A stretch of DNA of 64,000 bases from Ornithinimicrobium tianjinense (GTDB lineage Bacteria; Actinomycetota; Actinomycetes; Actinomycetales; Dermatophilaceae), in contig NZ_BMEM01000002.1 of NCBI RefSeq assembly GCF_014636495.1, forward strand, positions 1 through 64,000, given 5' to 3'. The stretch's first letter is position 1, and each line of letters starts with the position of its first letter. Below the pieces are notes generated by a model. The model worked only from the letters and a program-made list of their open reading frames with translations. It ran no database searches and was not told the DNA's origin. Of the stretch, positions 20,701-30,630 are shown piece by piece. The position numbers and the translations under genes are program-made.

Positions 20701-20911
20701 GGGCGGCGTCGGGGTCCGCCACCGTCGCCAGGTCGGCCACCAGCGCAGAGGCGTCCGTCGCGGCGGGCAGCCGGTCGAGGACCTCGGTGAGCAGGGCCGC
20801 GGCCCGCGCCGTGCTCGCGAAGCCGGCCCGGGCGAGCTCTCCGCCCGCCGGCGTCTCGCCGGGCTGGCCCCGGCCGTGCCGCGCCCGGGCGCCCGCGGGG
20901 TCCACGGTCAC
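17741..20911 (-). CDS. glnE: Glutamine-synthetase adenylyltransferase / deadenylylase
   Basis: 1056 residues. Adds and removes AMP on glutamine synthetase. It has two nucleotidyltransferase halves: the first with GGRELNYLSDVDVIFL, the second with GGRELGYASDADVMYVHDP. The G-G-R-E-L-x-Y-x-S-D-x-D motif is therefore kept in both. An Ala-rich N-terminus of about 35 residues and a Pro/Arg-rich C-terminal tail of about 50 residues extend beyond the usual core. It follows glnA after 13 bp; the glnA2-glnE pairing is conserved in mycobacteria and other actinobacteria. Confidence 0.95.
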   Translation of the reverse strand: MTVDPAGARARHGRGQPGETPAGGELARAGFASTARAAALLTEVLDRLPAATDASALVADLATVADPDAALLTLVRLLDPRSSGASGEATAAATVPVVAAGGEPRRRLLTLLGGSVALGEHLLRHPEHLADVAAGAPPDPDAVVEAVRGLHGREGAETLRVAYRGQLARIATADLTDADPLAIMPQVGSWLADLAGAALEGALLLARAETEGEQTCALAVVGMGKTGGRELNYLSDVDVIFLAAPREGADESEAMAVATRLASAVMRICSQPTAEGALWQVDAALRPEGRHGPLVRTLRAHREYYERWAQTWEFQALLKARHVAGDAAVTQEWLEIVQPMVWSASAREDFVVDVQAMRRRVEQHVKPAEVDRQLKLGPGGLRDIEFSVQLLQLVHGRADESLRSRTTLEALAALTAGGYVGRDDLKVLDEAYRLLRCLEHRVQLHRLRRTHLMPTSTPELRRLGRSLGERGEADRAVLQRWRAVQRDVRRLHERLFYRPLLTAVARLSTDEARLTPEAARERLAALGFRDPAGAMRHLGALTEGVSRRATIQRHLLPVMLAWFADGADPDAGLLAFRQISDALGSTHWYLGMLRDEGSAAQRLARVLSSSRYAVDLLLRAPESVSLLGDPAGLVPPERDALLSRMAAAASRQTTVEDAFQAVRAVRARELVRTVLGDLVGDWDGEQVRGALTDVTDACLTSALDIARSAVLERRGEEAATAMLVVGMGRLGGRELGYASDADVMYVHDPLPGADPERAAAQAAEIVAELRKGLSGNGPDPTLELDADLRPEGRSGPLVRSLDSYRTYYARWSAGWESQALLRARPVAGDDGLAERFLETIRPLRWPAGGIPDQTVREIRRLKARMESERLPRGADPRTHLKLGLGGLSDVEWVLQLLQLQHADAHPGLRTTSTTQGLAAAVAAGLLAADDAEVLGSAWRLASQIRDAGVVWRGRPVDSVPSGLRDAEGLSRIMGRPPGRGAALADDWRRAGRHARSVVERLLYGDAPPRPGARAEPAQRGPGRSRPGRAAGFRGVDPAGPPRSADRFPRTPPQGRT

Positions 20912-20924
20912 GGCCTGCCCCGCC

Positions 20925-22253
20925 TCACAGGTGCAGGAGGTAGCGGTCGAGCTCGAACTGGGTCACCTGCGAGCGGTACTCGCCCCACTCCTGCCACTTG
21001 TTGCGCAGGTAGAAGTCGAAGACCTGCTCGCCCAGGACCTCGGCGACGAGGTCGGACTCCTCCATCACCGCGACGGCCTCGCCGAGGCTCTGCGGCAGGG
21101 GGTCGATGCCGAGCGCGCGACGCTCGGCGTCGGTGAGCGCCCACACGTCGTCCTCCGCCTCGGGCGGCAGCTCGTAGCCCTCGCGGATGCCCCGCAGGCC
21201 GGAGGCGAGGAGCACGGCATACGTGAGGTAGGGGTTGCACGCCGAGTCGATCGAGCGGACCTCGATGCGCCGCGAGTGCCCCTTGCCGATGGAGTACATC
21301 GGCACGCGGGCGAGGGCGGAGCGGTTGTTGTGGCCCCAGCAGACGTAGGCGGGCGCCTCTCCCCCACCCCACATCCGCTTGTAAGAGTTGACCCACTGGT
21401 TGGTGACGGCGCAGATCTCGCGGCTGTGGGCGAGCACGCCGGCCATGAACCGGCGGCCGGTCTGGGACAGCTCGTAGGGCGCGCCGGGCTCGTAGAAGGC
21501 GTTGGAGTCGCCCTCGAAGAGCGACATGTGCGTGTGCATGGCCGAGCCCGGGTGCGCGGCCAGCGGCTTGGGCATGAAGGAGGCGAAGGCATTCTCCTGG
21601 AGGGCGACCTCACGCACCACGGTGCGGAAGGTCATGATGTTGTCCGCCATCGACAGGGCGTCGGCGTAGCGCAGGTCGATCTCCTGCTGCCCCGGTCCGC
21701 CCTCGTGGTGGCTGAACTCGACGCTGATCCCCATCTGCTCCAGCGTGTCGATCGCCGCGCGGCGGAAGTCGTGCCCGTCGCCGCGCGCCACGTGGTCGAA
21801 GTAGCCCGCCTGGTCGACCGGCTGCGGGCCCACGGTGCGGTCGTAGGGCTCCTTGAACAGGTAGAACTCGATCTCGGGGTGGGTGTAGAAGGTGAACCCC
21901 TCCTCGCTGGCCGCGTCCAGCGCCCGGCGCAGGATGTGGCGGGAGTCGGTCGGCGCAGGGGTGCCGTCGGGCATCCGGATGTCACAGAACATCCGGGCGG
22001 AGCGCTCGCGCCACGGCAGCACCTGGAAGGAGTCGGCGTCGGGTTGGACCACCATGTCCGCCTCGTAGACCCGCGTGAAGCCCTCGATGACACTGCCGTC
22101 GATGCCGATGCCCTCGGTGAAGGCCTGCTCCAGCTCGGCCGGGGCGACCGCGACCGACTTGAGGGTGCCGAGGATGTCGGTGAACCAGAGCCGGACGAAC
22201 CGGATGTCCCTCTCCTCGATCGTGCGGAGGACGTACTCCTGCTGGCGGTTCAT
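20925..22253 (-). CDS. glnA2: Type I glutamine synthetase (GlnA2-like)
   Basis: 442 residues. ATP-dependent ligation of ammonia to glutamate; some GlnA2-type enzymes in actinomycetes may use other amines. Metal and glutamate site motifs are [28 protein letters not shown], and [27 protein letters not shown] is the ATP site. A Tyr (about 360) in [12 protein letters not shown] lies where enteric enzymes are adenylylated; whether GlnE modifies it is open. It starts 4 nt after the preceding gene. Confidence 0.95.
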   Translation of the reverse strand: MNRQQEYVLRTIEERDIRFVRLWFTDILGTLKSVAVAPAELEQAFTEGIGIDGSVIEGFTRVYEADMVVQPDADSFQVLPWRERSARMFCDIRMPDGTPAPTDSRHILRRALDAASEEGFTFYTHPEIEFYLFKEPYDRTVGPQPVDQAGYFDHVARGDGHDFRRAAIDTLEQMGISVEFSHHEGGPGQQEIDLRYADALSMADNIMTFRTVVREVALQENAFASFMPKPLAAHPGSAMHTHMSLFEGDSNAFYEPGAPYELSQTGRRFMAGVLAHSREICAVTNQWVNSYKRMWGGGEAPAYVCWGHNNRSALARVPMYSIGKGHSRRIEVRSIDSACNPYLTYAVLLASGLRGIREGYELPPEAEDDVWALTDAERRALGIDPLPQSLGEAVAVMEESDLVAEVLGEQVFDFYLRNKWQEWGEYRSQVTQFELDRYLLHL

Positions 22254-22257
22254 GCGC

Positions 22258-22617
22258 TCATCCTGCCGTATCGCTCCCGCCCAGCCCGTCCGTGGCGCAG
22301 GCGTAGTCTCGCGCCAGCTGCTCGAGGTCGACGCGGTATGCCGCGATGCGGCACCCCAGCCCGTTCGGCTTCACCTCGATGCCCTCCCGCTCCCAGTGGG
22401 GGCGAGCCCGGGCGAGCAGGTCGGCCGGGAAGTCCCCGGCGTGGTTGGTCACCCGCCACCAGGCCACGTTGGCGCCCCAGTGGCGCATGAGCGAGCCCAC
22501 CTGGCGTGGCCCGATGCCGACGAGCCCGGCCAGGTCGCCGTAGGAGACGACCCGCCCGGGGGGCACCTGCTCCACGGCACGCAGCACACGCTCGACGAGG
22601 ACGTCCTGGTCGACCAC
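22258..22617 (-). CDS. Alkyltransferase-like (ATL/MGMT-family) DNA repair protein
   Basis: 119 residues, GTG start. Has the MGMT DNA-binding core: [17 protein letters not shown] and [22 protein letters not shown]. The alkyl-accepting Cys of the PCHR motif is replaced by Trp (AWWRV). It therefore cannot repair O6-alkylguanine itself and should instead flag lesions for nucleotide excision repair, as known ATL proteins do. Lies between the SPOR-like gene and glnA2 in one minus-strand run. Confidence 0.88.
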   Translation of the reverse strand: MVDQDVLVERVLRAVEQVPPGRVVSYGDLAGLVGIGPRQVGSLMRHWGANVAWWRVTNHAGDFPADLLARARPHWEREGIEVKPNGLGCRIAAYRVDLEQLARDYACATDGLGGSDTAG

Positions 22618-22632
22618 GGGCGGTGCGGAAGG

Positions 22633-22866
22633 TCAGTCGTTGAGCGGGTTGTTGTCCCAGTTCGACGCCCCGGCGTCCCCGGTGGCCCACTCGTCCTCCG
22701 CGCGGTCCTCCTCGTCCCACGCGGCGGTGCGCTCGGCGGCGATCTCGTAGGCCCTCGCCGCGTCGGCCTCGGACTCGTAGGGGCCCATCAGGTCAGCGCT
22801 GCGCGCGCGCTCGGGGTCGTCCCCGGACTCGACCTGGCCGGTCTTGGTGTTGAACCAGAACTGCAT
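22633..22866 (-). CDS. Small SPOR-like acidic protein
   Basis: 77 residues. [15 protein letters not shown] and then [20 protein letters not shown] are the pattern of small actinobacterial proteins annotated as SPOR domain-containing; the rest is acidic ([16 protein letters not shown]). Function unknown. A GGAGG ribosome site lies 7 nt before the ATG. It is divergent from map with only 60 bp between them and begins the SPOR-ATL-glnA2-glnE series. Confidence 0.82.
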   Translation of the reverse strand: MQFWFNTKTGQVESGDDPERARSADLMGPYESEADAARAYEIAAERTAAWDEEDRAEDEWATGDAGASNWDNNPLND

Positions 22867-22913
22867 ACCCTCTCCTCCACCTCTGCTCGGGCAGGCCGTC
22901 GGGCGACGGCACG

Positions 22914-22919
22914 TAGAAT
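22914..22919 (+). promoter_or_regulatory. map -10 box (leaderless transcript)
   Basis: TAGAAT ends 7 nt before the map ATG, so the message should start at or next to the start codon. It decides the map start against a longer upstream in-frame reading. Confidence 0.65.
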
Positions 22920-22926
22920 TCAGCCT

Positions 22927-23787
22927 ATGCCCACCCTCGCGCCGATCGCCGCCGGAACCGTCAGCCCACGCCTGCCCGTGCCGGCCTCGATCGCGCGACC
23001 GGAGTACGTCGACCGTCCCGCCCCGCGCCCCTTCCAGGGATCGGAGATCAAGGACGCGGAGACGATCGAGAAGATGCGGGTCGCCGGCCGGATCGCGGCC
23101 CAGGCCCTGGAGCTGTGCGGCTCCATGGTGCGCCCGGGCGTCACGACCGACGCCATCGACAAGGCCGGGCACGAGTTCCTGCTCGACCACGGCGCCTACC
23201 CCTCGACGCTCGGCTACCGGGGCTTCCCCAAGTCGCTGTGCACCTCGGTCAACGAGGTCATCTGCCACGGCATCCCCGACGACCGCGAGCTTCGCGACGG
23301 GGACATCTGCAACATCGACATCACGGCCTACATCGGAGGTGTCCACGGCGACACCAACGCGACCTTCCTCTCCGGCGACGTGGCGGAGGAGACCCGGCTG
23401 CTCGTCGAGCGCACCCGCGAGGCGCTCGCCCGCGGCATCAAGGCGGCCCGCCCCGGCCGCCAGATCAACGTCATCGGCCGCGTGATCGAGAGCTACGCCG
23501 ACCGCTTCGGGTACGGCGTCGTCCGCGACTTCACGGGCCACGGGGTCGGCGAGGCCTTCCACTCCGGCCTCGTCATCCCCCACTACGACGCCGCGCCGTC
23601 CTACGACACCCTCATCGAGCCGGGGATGACCTTCACCATCGAGCCGATGCTCAACCTGGGCACGCACGAGTGGCAGGAGTGGGCGGACGGGTGGACCGTG
23701 ACGACCGCTGACCTGCGCCCCTCGGCCCAGTTCGAGCACACGATCCTCATCACCGAGGACGGTGCGGAGATCCTGACCCAGGCCTGA
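22927..23787 (+). CDS. map: Methionine aminopeptidase, type I
   Basis: 286 residues. Removes the N-terminal Met of nascent proteins. The metal ligands are visible in [23 protein letters not shown] (two Asp), [12 protein letters not shown] (His), [10 protein letters not shown] (Glu) and the final [10 protein letters not shown] (Glu). The roughly 40-residue Pro-rich N-terminal extension ([19 protein letters not shown]) is typical of the actinobacterial MapA/B type with a ribosome-contacting Pro-rich stretch. The start is fixed by the TAGAAT box. Confidence 0.95.
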   Translation: MPTLAPIAAGTVSPRLPVPASIARPEYVDRPAPRPFQGSEIKDAETIEKMRVAGRIAAQALELCGSMVRPGVTTDAIDKAGHEFLLDHGAYPSTLGYRGFPKSLCTSVNEVICHGIPDDRELRDGDICNIDITAYIGGVHGDTNATFLSGDVAEETRLLVERTREALARGIKAARPGRQINVIGRVIESYADRFGYGVVRDFTGHGVGEAFHSGLVIPHYDAAPSYDTLIEPGMTFTIEPMLNLGTHEWQEWADGWTVTTADLRPSAQFEHTILITEDGAEILTQA

Positions 23788-23814
23788 GGCACGACACGTC
23801 ATACCCTGTCCCCC

Positions 23815-24573
23815 ATGGCTGACAACCTCGTCCTCGGCATCGACATCGGCGGCAGCGGCATCAAGGGGGCCCCGGTCGACCTGACCCGGGGCGCGCTCGC
23901 GGCCGAGCGCGTCCGGCTGGACACCCCCGAGGGCGCCCGGCCGGCGGACGTGCTGGAGACGGTCGCCCTCGTCGTCGAGCAGTTCTCCGACGTCGTGCCG
24001 GACGGCTCCGTCGTCGGCGTGACCGTCCCCGCCGTCGTCCAGCACGGGGTGGTGCGCAGCGCCGCCAACATCGACCCGAGCTGGATCGGCACGGACGCCG
24101 ACCAGCTGCTGACCGAGCGGCTGGGCCGTGAGGTCCACGTGGTCAACGACGCGGACGCCGCGGGCGTGGCCGAGGTGCACTACGGGGCCGGCAAGGACGT
24201 CAAGGGTGTCGTGCTGCTGACGACACTGGGGACCGGGATCGGGTCGGCCCTCTTCGTCGACGGCGTGCTGGTGCCCAACACCGAGCTCGGCCACCTCGAG
24301 ATCGACGGTCACGACGCCGAGACCCGCGCGGCGAGCAGCGTCAAGGAGCGCGAGGACCTGTCCTGGAAGGACTGGGCCAAGCGGCTGCAGCGCTACTACG
24401 AGACCGTCGAGATGCTCTTCTCCCCCGACCTGATCATCGTCGGCGGTGGCGTGTCGAAGAAGGCGGACAAGTTCCTGCCCCGCCTCGAGCTGCGCACGCC
24501 GATCGTGGCGGCCGAGCTCAAGAACGAGGCCGGCATCGTCGGTGCCGCCTGGTATGCCGCGAACGCCGGCTGA
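23815..24573 (+). CDS. ppgK: Polyphosphate glucokinase
   Basis: 252 residues, ROK family. Phosphorylates glucose with polyphosphate or [16 protein letters not shown] is the phosphate-binding motif and [17 protein letters not shown] the second; the catalytic Asp is in [18 protein letters not shown] is the glucose-binding signature. The segment [19 protein letters not shown] is characteristic of polyphosphate-using members. A TACCCT box (23802-23807) lies 7 nt before ATG (leaderless). It ends in a strong terminator. Confidence 0.94.
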   Translation: MADNLVLGIDIGGSGIKGAPVDLTRGALAAERVRLDTPEGARPADVLETVALVVEQFSDVVPDGSVVGVTVPAVVQHGVVRSAANIDPSWIGTDADQLLTERLGREVHVVNDADAAGVAEVHYGAGKDVKGVVLLTTLGTGIGSALFVDGVLVPNTELGHLEIDGHDAETRAASSVKEREDLSWKDWAKRLQRYYETVEMLFSPDLIIVGGGVSKKADKFLPRLELRTPIVAAELKNEAGIVGAAWYAANAG

Positions 24574-24603
24574 GCCGTCACGCCGCTGCCCGGCCCCGCT
24601 GAC

Positions 24604-24640
24604 GACGAAGGCCGCGCCCGTTCAGGTCGCGGCCTTCGTC
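24604..24640. terminator. Terminator ppgK / guaB1
   Basis: A perfect 13-bp stem (GACGAAGGCCGCG and its complement) with an 11-nt loop between convergent ppgK and guaB1. Confidence 0.85.
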
Positions 24641-24708
24641 ATGGGCGCCGAGCCATCTCCGCGGACAGGACCGCGCTGCCGGGTCGTCCACGCCCCTCGT
24701 CGCAGGGG

Positions 24709-26184
<1,476 letters not shown>

Positions 26185-26241
26185 TCATCACCTCGTGGGC
26201 AGGCTCTCGCCCCGGACGGTCGGTCCGGGTGCGGGGCGGGG

Positions 26242-27582
26242 TCATGGTCGGAGGAGCCAGACGACGCCGCGGGTGGTGACTCTGGCGGTGCGGCCGTGCT
26301 CGTGGACCCAGGTGTGGTGGCGCGGGCAGAGCAGGGCGTAGTTGGACAGGTCCGAGCGTCCGCCGCGGGCCCAGGGGATGACGTGGTGGGCCTCGCACCA
26401 GGTCGCGGGCACGCTGCACCCGGGGATCGTGCACCCCTGGTCCCGGGCCGCCAGCCGGATCCGCTGCCCCGGGGTCACCAGTCGGCGCCGCCGGCCCTGG
26501 TCCAGGACCTCGCTCGGCCCGCCCAGCACCATCGGGATCACGTCCGCCTCGCACGCCAGCCGCCGCACGGTCGCCGCGCTGAGCGTGGCTCCCTCCAGGG
26601 TGTGCCCCGCCCCCGGCAGGCCACCACCGGAGGCAGCGCTGTCGCGGCGCAAGGTGTCCAGGGCCATCGTCACCACCAGGGTGGCCTTCGCCGTCGTCGG
26701 CTGCCCCCTGGTCCCGGCGACCCCGCGGCGCAGCACCGTCATCAACGCGTCGTAGCGGCGCTGCCCCGGAGTGCGGGTGTCGACCTCACCGGTGGCCTCC
26801 TGCGTCTCCTTGCTCGCCGGCGCCGCCAACGGCGACATCAGCACCGCCCGGACCGCCTCGTAGTCCCCCGCGTCCCCGAAGGTCACCACGATCCGCTTGA
26901 CCGTCCCGCCGGCCAGGTTCGACTCGTGCACGTCCCGCAGCTGCCGGCCCGCCCGGGCTCGTTCCTCGTGGCTCTTCTCCGGCAGGCACGCCCGCAGCAG
27001 CGCCGCGATGATCCGGGCGATGTCCCGCTCCCCGAACAACGGCTGCGCCCCGGCACCGACCAGGAGCGCCACCGCCCGGGTGAACTCCTCGTCGTCCACC
27101 GCCCGCCGGATCCGCACCAGCGCCCGGTGGAACGCCGCCGCGCGCCCGATCGAGAACACCCCGCGGACCGCCGCCTCCACCAGGGGCGCGTACACCCCCT
27201 CCCGCGACGCCGCCGCGACCCGGGCCAGGTCCCGCACCTGCGCCGCGTCCAGGTCCGGGCAGCGAGGGGCCAACCAGTCCCCCAGGGTGAACCCGCTGCC
27301 CAGGTGCAGGCCCCTCTGCGCGACCTCGCACGCCACCCGCAACCGGGCCCGCGACAACGACGCCGCCGTCTCCCCCAGCACCTCCAGGCCCCCCACCAGC
27401 TCGGCCTCCTGCAGCAGACCCGCACGGTGCGCCCCCACCTCGGCCCAGACCAGCTCATCGCGCGCCCGCGCCACCCCGGCACCCACCACCTGCCCCACCG
27501 TCACACCAGCCGACAGCCCCGGACGCCGCACCTGCTCCCAGCCTGTCCGCAGCACCGCCCCGCCCGCACCCATCACTCTCAT
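26242..27582 (-). CDS. DUF222 / HNH endonuclease signature protein
   Basis: 446 residues. An N-terminal helical DUF222 domain (about 40-330) is followed by a C-terminal HNH nuclease motif: CTIPGCSVPATWCEAHHVIPWARGG and then NYALLCPRHHTWVHE. This multicopy actinobacterial family (13E12-like) has no settled function and is often linked to mobile DNA. I chose the ATG at 27582 because TACGTT (27594-27589) lies 6 nt upstream. Possible nearby alternatives are the ATGs three codons into the protein or 22 codons upstream. Confidence 0.9.
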   Translation of the reverse strand: MRVMGAGGAVLRTGWEQVRRPGLSAGVTVGQVVGAGVARARDELVWAEVGAHRAGLLQEAELVGGLEVLGETAASLSRARLRVACEVAQRGLHLGSGFTLGDWLAPRCPDLDAAQVRDLARVAAASREGVYAPLVEAAVRGVFSIGRAAAFHRALVRIRRAVDDEEFTRAVALLVGAGAQPLFGERDIARIIAALLRACLPEKSHEERARAGRQLRDVHESNLAGGTVKRIVVTFGDAGDYEAVRAVLMSPLAAPASKETQEATGEVDTRTPGQRRYDALMTVLRRGVAGTRGQPTTAKATLVVTMALDTLRRDSAASGGGLPGAGHTLEGATLSAATVRRLACEADVIPMVLGGPSEVLDQGRRRRLVTPGQRIRLAARDQGCTIPGCSVPATWCEAHHVIPWARGGRSDLSNYALLCPRHHTWVHEHGRTARVTTRGVVWLLRP

Positions 27583-27659
27583 AGGACAAACGTACGAGAC
27601 ACCACCGACATACCCACCTGACCGCAGCGAAGGCGCGCCTGACGGCATACCGTCGCGGT

Positions 27660-28319
27660 ATGGAGATCACTCACCTCGGCCACGCCTGTCTCCTCGTCGA
27701 GAGCTCCGGCGCGCGCGTCCTGATCGACCCGGGCAACTTCTCCGACGTCTCAGCCCTGAGGGACCTCACGGCCGTGGTCGTCACGCACCAGCACCCCGAC
27801 CACTGCGACCCGGCGCAGGTGCCCGCCCTGATCCGGGACAACCCCGGCGCACGGCTCCTCGTCGAGCCGCAGACCGCCGAGGTGCTGACCTCGGCCGGGC
27901 TGGCGGACCGCACCGAACGACTCACCACTGACGAGACCGTCGACCTGAGCGGGATCTCGGTCCGGACCGTGGGCGCGCAGCACGCGGTCATCCACGAATT
28001 CATCGAGCGGATCGGCAACCGCGGCGTAGTGGTCAGCACGCACGACGGGCCGACGCTCTTCCACCCCGGCGACGCGCTCGACGCCGACCCCGGACCGGTC
28101 GACCTGCTGTGCGTGCCCGTCAACGCACCGTGGGCCAAGGTGTCCGAGACCGTCGAGTTCGTCCGACGCATCGGACCTGCGCGTGGCGTGATCCCGATCC
28201 ACGACGGGCTCGTGACCGAGCCCGGGCGTGACATCTACCTGCGGCACATCGTCGGCTTCGGCGCGGACGGAGGGGTCGAGCTGCACGACCTGCGCGGCTC
28301 CGGCCCGACTTCGGTATGA
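27660..28319 (+). CDS. MBL-fold metal-dependent hydrolase
   Basis: 219 residues. UlaG-like metallo-beta-lactamase fold: the metal motif is VVTHQHPDHCD, with HEFIE and the later DGPTLFHPGDAL supplying further ligands, and IPIHDGLV near the end. Substrate unknown. TACCGT (27648-27653) lies 6 nt before the ATG (leaderless). The stop overlaps the next gene as ATGA, so the two are coupled. Confidence 0.88.
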   Translation: MEITHLGHACLLVESSGARVLIDPGNFSDVSALRDLTAVVVTHQHPDHCDPAQVPALIRDNPGARLLVEPQTAEVLTSAGLADRTERLTTDETVDLSGISVRTVGAQHAVIHEFIERIGNRGVVVSTHDGPTLFHPGDALDADPGPVDLLCVPVNAPWAKVSETVEFVRRIGPARGVIPIHDGLVTEPGRDIYLRHIVGFGADGGVELHDLRGSGPTSV

Positions 28320-28810
28320 CGTCGGTGCTGGGCGGCGTGGCCGGCCGGGTCGCCTCTCGCTTCCTGCACGACCGCCGCCTGGCGAGGTCGCCGCTCCCGC
28401 TCTACCGGGCCGGCCTGGGCTGGCTGCTCGGGCCCAGGGTGCTGATGCTCGAGCACCGGGGGCGCCGTTCCGGCGTGCTCCGCCAGGTGTGTCTGGAGGT
28501 CGTCGACCGGCCCGCAGCGGGCACCTACCGCGTGGTGTCCGGCCTCGGCCCCTCGTCCCAGTGGTACCGCAACCTCCTCGAGGACCCGCGCTGCCGGGTG
28601 AGCACCGGGCGGGTGCGGGAGGCGACGGCCATGGCATACCCGGTGCCGCAGGAGGTCGCGGGCGCAGCCCTGACCCGCTACGCCGCCCAGCACCCTCGGT
28701 CGTGGGAGGTGCTGGAGCAGGTGATCCGGCCGCACCTGCCTGCGGGGGTCACGTACGGGGACTTCCTGCCGATGATGGACCTCGTCCTCGAGGACCGGGG
28801 GGACCCGTGA
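28316..28810 (+). CDS. Deazaflavin (F420)-dependent nitroreductase-family protein
   Basis: 164 residues. Split-barrel fold of the Ddn/F420H2-dependent reductase family: MLEHRGRRSGVLRQVCLEVV, GLGPSSQWYRNLLEDPRCRV and a C-terminal YGDFLPMMDLVLE. Such proteins use F420H2 to reduce quinones or nitro compounds. F420 use is inferred from the family. It is coupled to the MBL hydrolase upstream and its end abuts the rnpB promoter. Confidence 0.88.
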   Translation: MTSVLGGVAGRVASRFLHDRRLARSPLPLYRAGLGWLLGPRVLMLEHRGRRSGVLRQVCLEVVDRPAAGTYRVVSGLGPSSQWYRNLLEDPRCRVSTGRVREATAMAYPVPQEVAGAALTRYAAQHPRSWEVLEQVIRPHLPAGVTYGDFLPMMDLVLEDRGDP

Positions 28811-28818
28811 TGCGCGGG

Positions 28819-28824
28819 TAGAAT
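28819..28824 (+). promoter_or_regulatory. rnpB -10 box
   Basis: TAGAAT lies 8 nt before the predicted 5' end of RNase P RNA, right after the stop of the preceding gene. Confidence 0.65.
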
Positions 28825-28832
28825 AGACCCTC

Positions 28833-29225
28833 GTGGATGAGTCGGCCAGGCGGCCGCGTCGGAACCCCTCAGGGGATCTCCGCCGAGGAACGTCCGGGCT
28901 CCACAGGGCAAGGTGATGGCTAACGGCCACCCGGGGTGACCCGCGGGACAGTGCCACAGAAAACAGACCGCCCGCCGCCTCGGCGACGGGTCAGGGTGAA
29001 ACGGTGGTGTAAGAGACCACCAGCACGCCAGGTGACTGGCGTGGCTAGGTAAACCCCACCTGGAGCAAGGCCAGACAGTGCGCGTCCGAGGGCTGCCCGC
29101 CCGAGCGCACGGGTAGGCCGCTGGAGGCGACCGGCAACGGTCGTCCTAGATGGATGGTCGCCACCTCCGCAGTGCCGGCGACGGCGCGGAGGGACAGAAC
29201 CCGGCGTACCGGCCGGCTCATCCAC
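28833..29225 (+). ncRNA. rnpB: RNase P RNA, class A
   Basis: Catalytic RNA that trims tRNA 5' ends. Ends pair as helix P1: GTGGATGAG at the 5' side with CTCATCCAC at the 3' side. The universal core sequence GAGGAACGTCCGGGCTCCAC follows the first helices, and the matching 3' core is GGGACAGAACCCGGCGTACC. The internal P10-P12 region (AGGGTGAAACGGTG, GTAAGAGACCACCAGC) is also typical. Exact ends are uncertain by a few bases. Confidence 0.96.
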
Positions 29226-29254
29226 CACACCTCCCGGACGTGCGCGGCGCCTCC

Positions 29255-30628
29255 TCAGGGACGCGGCACGACCTCCCCGTCGGAGGCGGGCAGCCCGTCC
29301 GCGACGTCGGTGTCGACCGGGGTGCGGGGCAGGAAGAACAGGCTCGCCGCGGCCGCGAAGCACAGCAGCGCCGCGGTCACCCACGCCATCAGGTAGGACC
29401 CTGACGCGTCGCGTCCGGCACCGGCGACGAACGCGCCGACGCCCGCCCCGACCATGTGCGCCGCGAACACCCAGCCGAAGACGACAGCCGACCGCTCCAG
29501 GCCGAAGTGCTCGCGGCACAGCGCCACAGTGGGTGGGACTGTCGCGACCCAGTCGAGCCCGTAGAACACGATGAACAGCCACATCGGCGGGCTGACCTCG
29601 GGGCCGAGGAGCGAGTGCACGAAGAGCAGCGACAGCCCGCGGAAGGTGTAGTAGCCGACGAGCAGGATCCACGGTCGCACCCGGTCGGTGAGCCAGCCGG
29701 ACAGGATCACCCCGACGACGTCGAAGATGCCGATGAGCGCGAGCAGGCCCGACGCCGTCGTGACGGGCATCCCGTGGTCGTGGGCCGCCGGGATGAAGTG
29801 GGTCTGGATGAGCCCGTTGGTCGACCACCCGCAGACCCAGAAGGTGAAGAAGAGGATCCAGAACGCGCGGTGATGTCCGGCCTCCACAAGGACGGCGACC
29901 GTCTCGCGGGCGAGGCTCCGGCGGACCGAAGGCTCCGTGGCCGTGGCCGTGGCCGTGACTGTTGCCGTGGCCATGTCGGCGGGCCGCTCCCCCCACGCTC
30001 GCCAGCCCACGTCGGAGGGCCGCGACGCGAAGGGCCACAGCAGCAGCGGCACGATGAGCAGGGCGAAGCCCGCGACGCTGAGCGCGGCCGGCCGCCAACC
30101 GTGCCGCTCGGCCACCAGCACGACCAGCGGCAGGAACGCGAGCTGCCCGCACGCGTTGGCCGCCGAGAAGATCCCCATCACCAGACCGCGGTTGGTCGAG
30201 AACCACCGGTTGGCGACCACTGCCCCGAAGACCAGCGCCATCGCCCCGGTCCCGACGCCGACCAGCACACCCCACAGGAGCACCAGCTGCCACACCGCGC
30301 TCATCAGGACGGTCAGCCCCGCCCCGGCGGCGACCAGCGTCAGCGCTGCGACCGCGACCCAGCGCACCGGGAACCGGTCCATCAGCACGGCCGCGAACGG
30401 GGCGACGAGGCCGTAGACGACGAGATTGACGGTGACCGCCACCGACAGATCCGTGCGGCTCCAGCCGAACTCCTCCTCCAGCGGCGCGAAGAGCGCTCCG
30501 GTGGTCGACCGGAAGGCCGCAGCGGCGACCAGCGCGAGCAGCGTGACCGCCGCGACGAGCCAGGCGCGATGGAACGGCCAGCGCGGGTGCGCCACGTCGG
30601 CGGAGACGGCTCCTGTCGCGTTCAGCAT
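29255..30628 (-). CDS. MFS transporter (OFA/monocarboxylate-type)
   Basis: 457 residues with about 12 membrane segments. The N-terminal half has FAPLEEEFGWSRTDLSVAV and VLMDRFPVRWV, as in the oxalate:formate antiporter/monocarboxylate branch of the MFS. Substrate unknown. The cytoplasmic loop between the halves carries an Ala-Thr repeat (MATATVTATATATE) encoded by a 6-bp repeat around 29935-29975. ATG at 30628 lies 2 nt after the HAD gene ends; the longer reading upstream overlaps that gene. Confidence 0.88.
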   Translation of the reverse strand: MLNATGAVSADVAHPRWPFHRAWLVAAVTLLALVAAAAFRSTTGALFAPLEEEFGWSRTDLSVAVTVNLVVYGLVAPFAAVLMDRFPVRWVAVAALTLVAAGAGLTVLMSAVWQLVLLWGVLVGVGTGAMALVFGAVVANRWFSTNRGLVMGIFSAANACGQLAFLPLVVLVAERHGWRPAALSVAGFALLIVPLLLWPFASRPSDVGWRAWGERPADMATATVTATATATEPSVRRSLARETVAVLVEAGHHRAFWILFFTFWVCGWSTNGLIQTHFIPAAHDHGMPVTTASGLLALIGIFDVVGVILSGWLTDRVRPWILLVGYYTFRGLSLLFVHSLLGPEVSPPMWLFIVFYGLDWVATVPPTVALCREHFGLERSAVVFGWVFAAHMVGAGVGAFVAGAGRDASGSYLMAWVTAALLCFAAAASLFFLPRTPVDTDVADGLPASDGEVVPRP

Positions 30629-30630
30629 CC

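Noticed and set aside
29935-29975. Phase-variable repeat in the MFS gene
   Set aside because: The unit is 6 bp within coding sequence, so changes in copy number keep the frame. It only lengthens an Ala-Thr loop.
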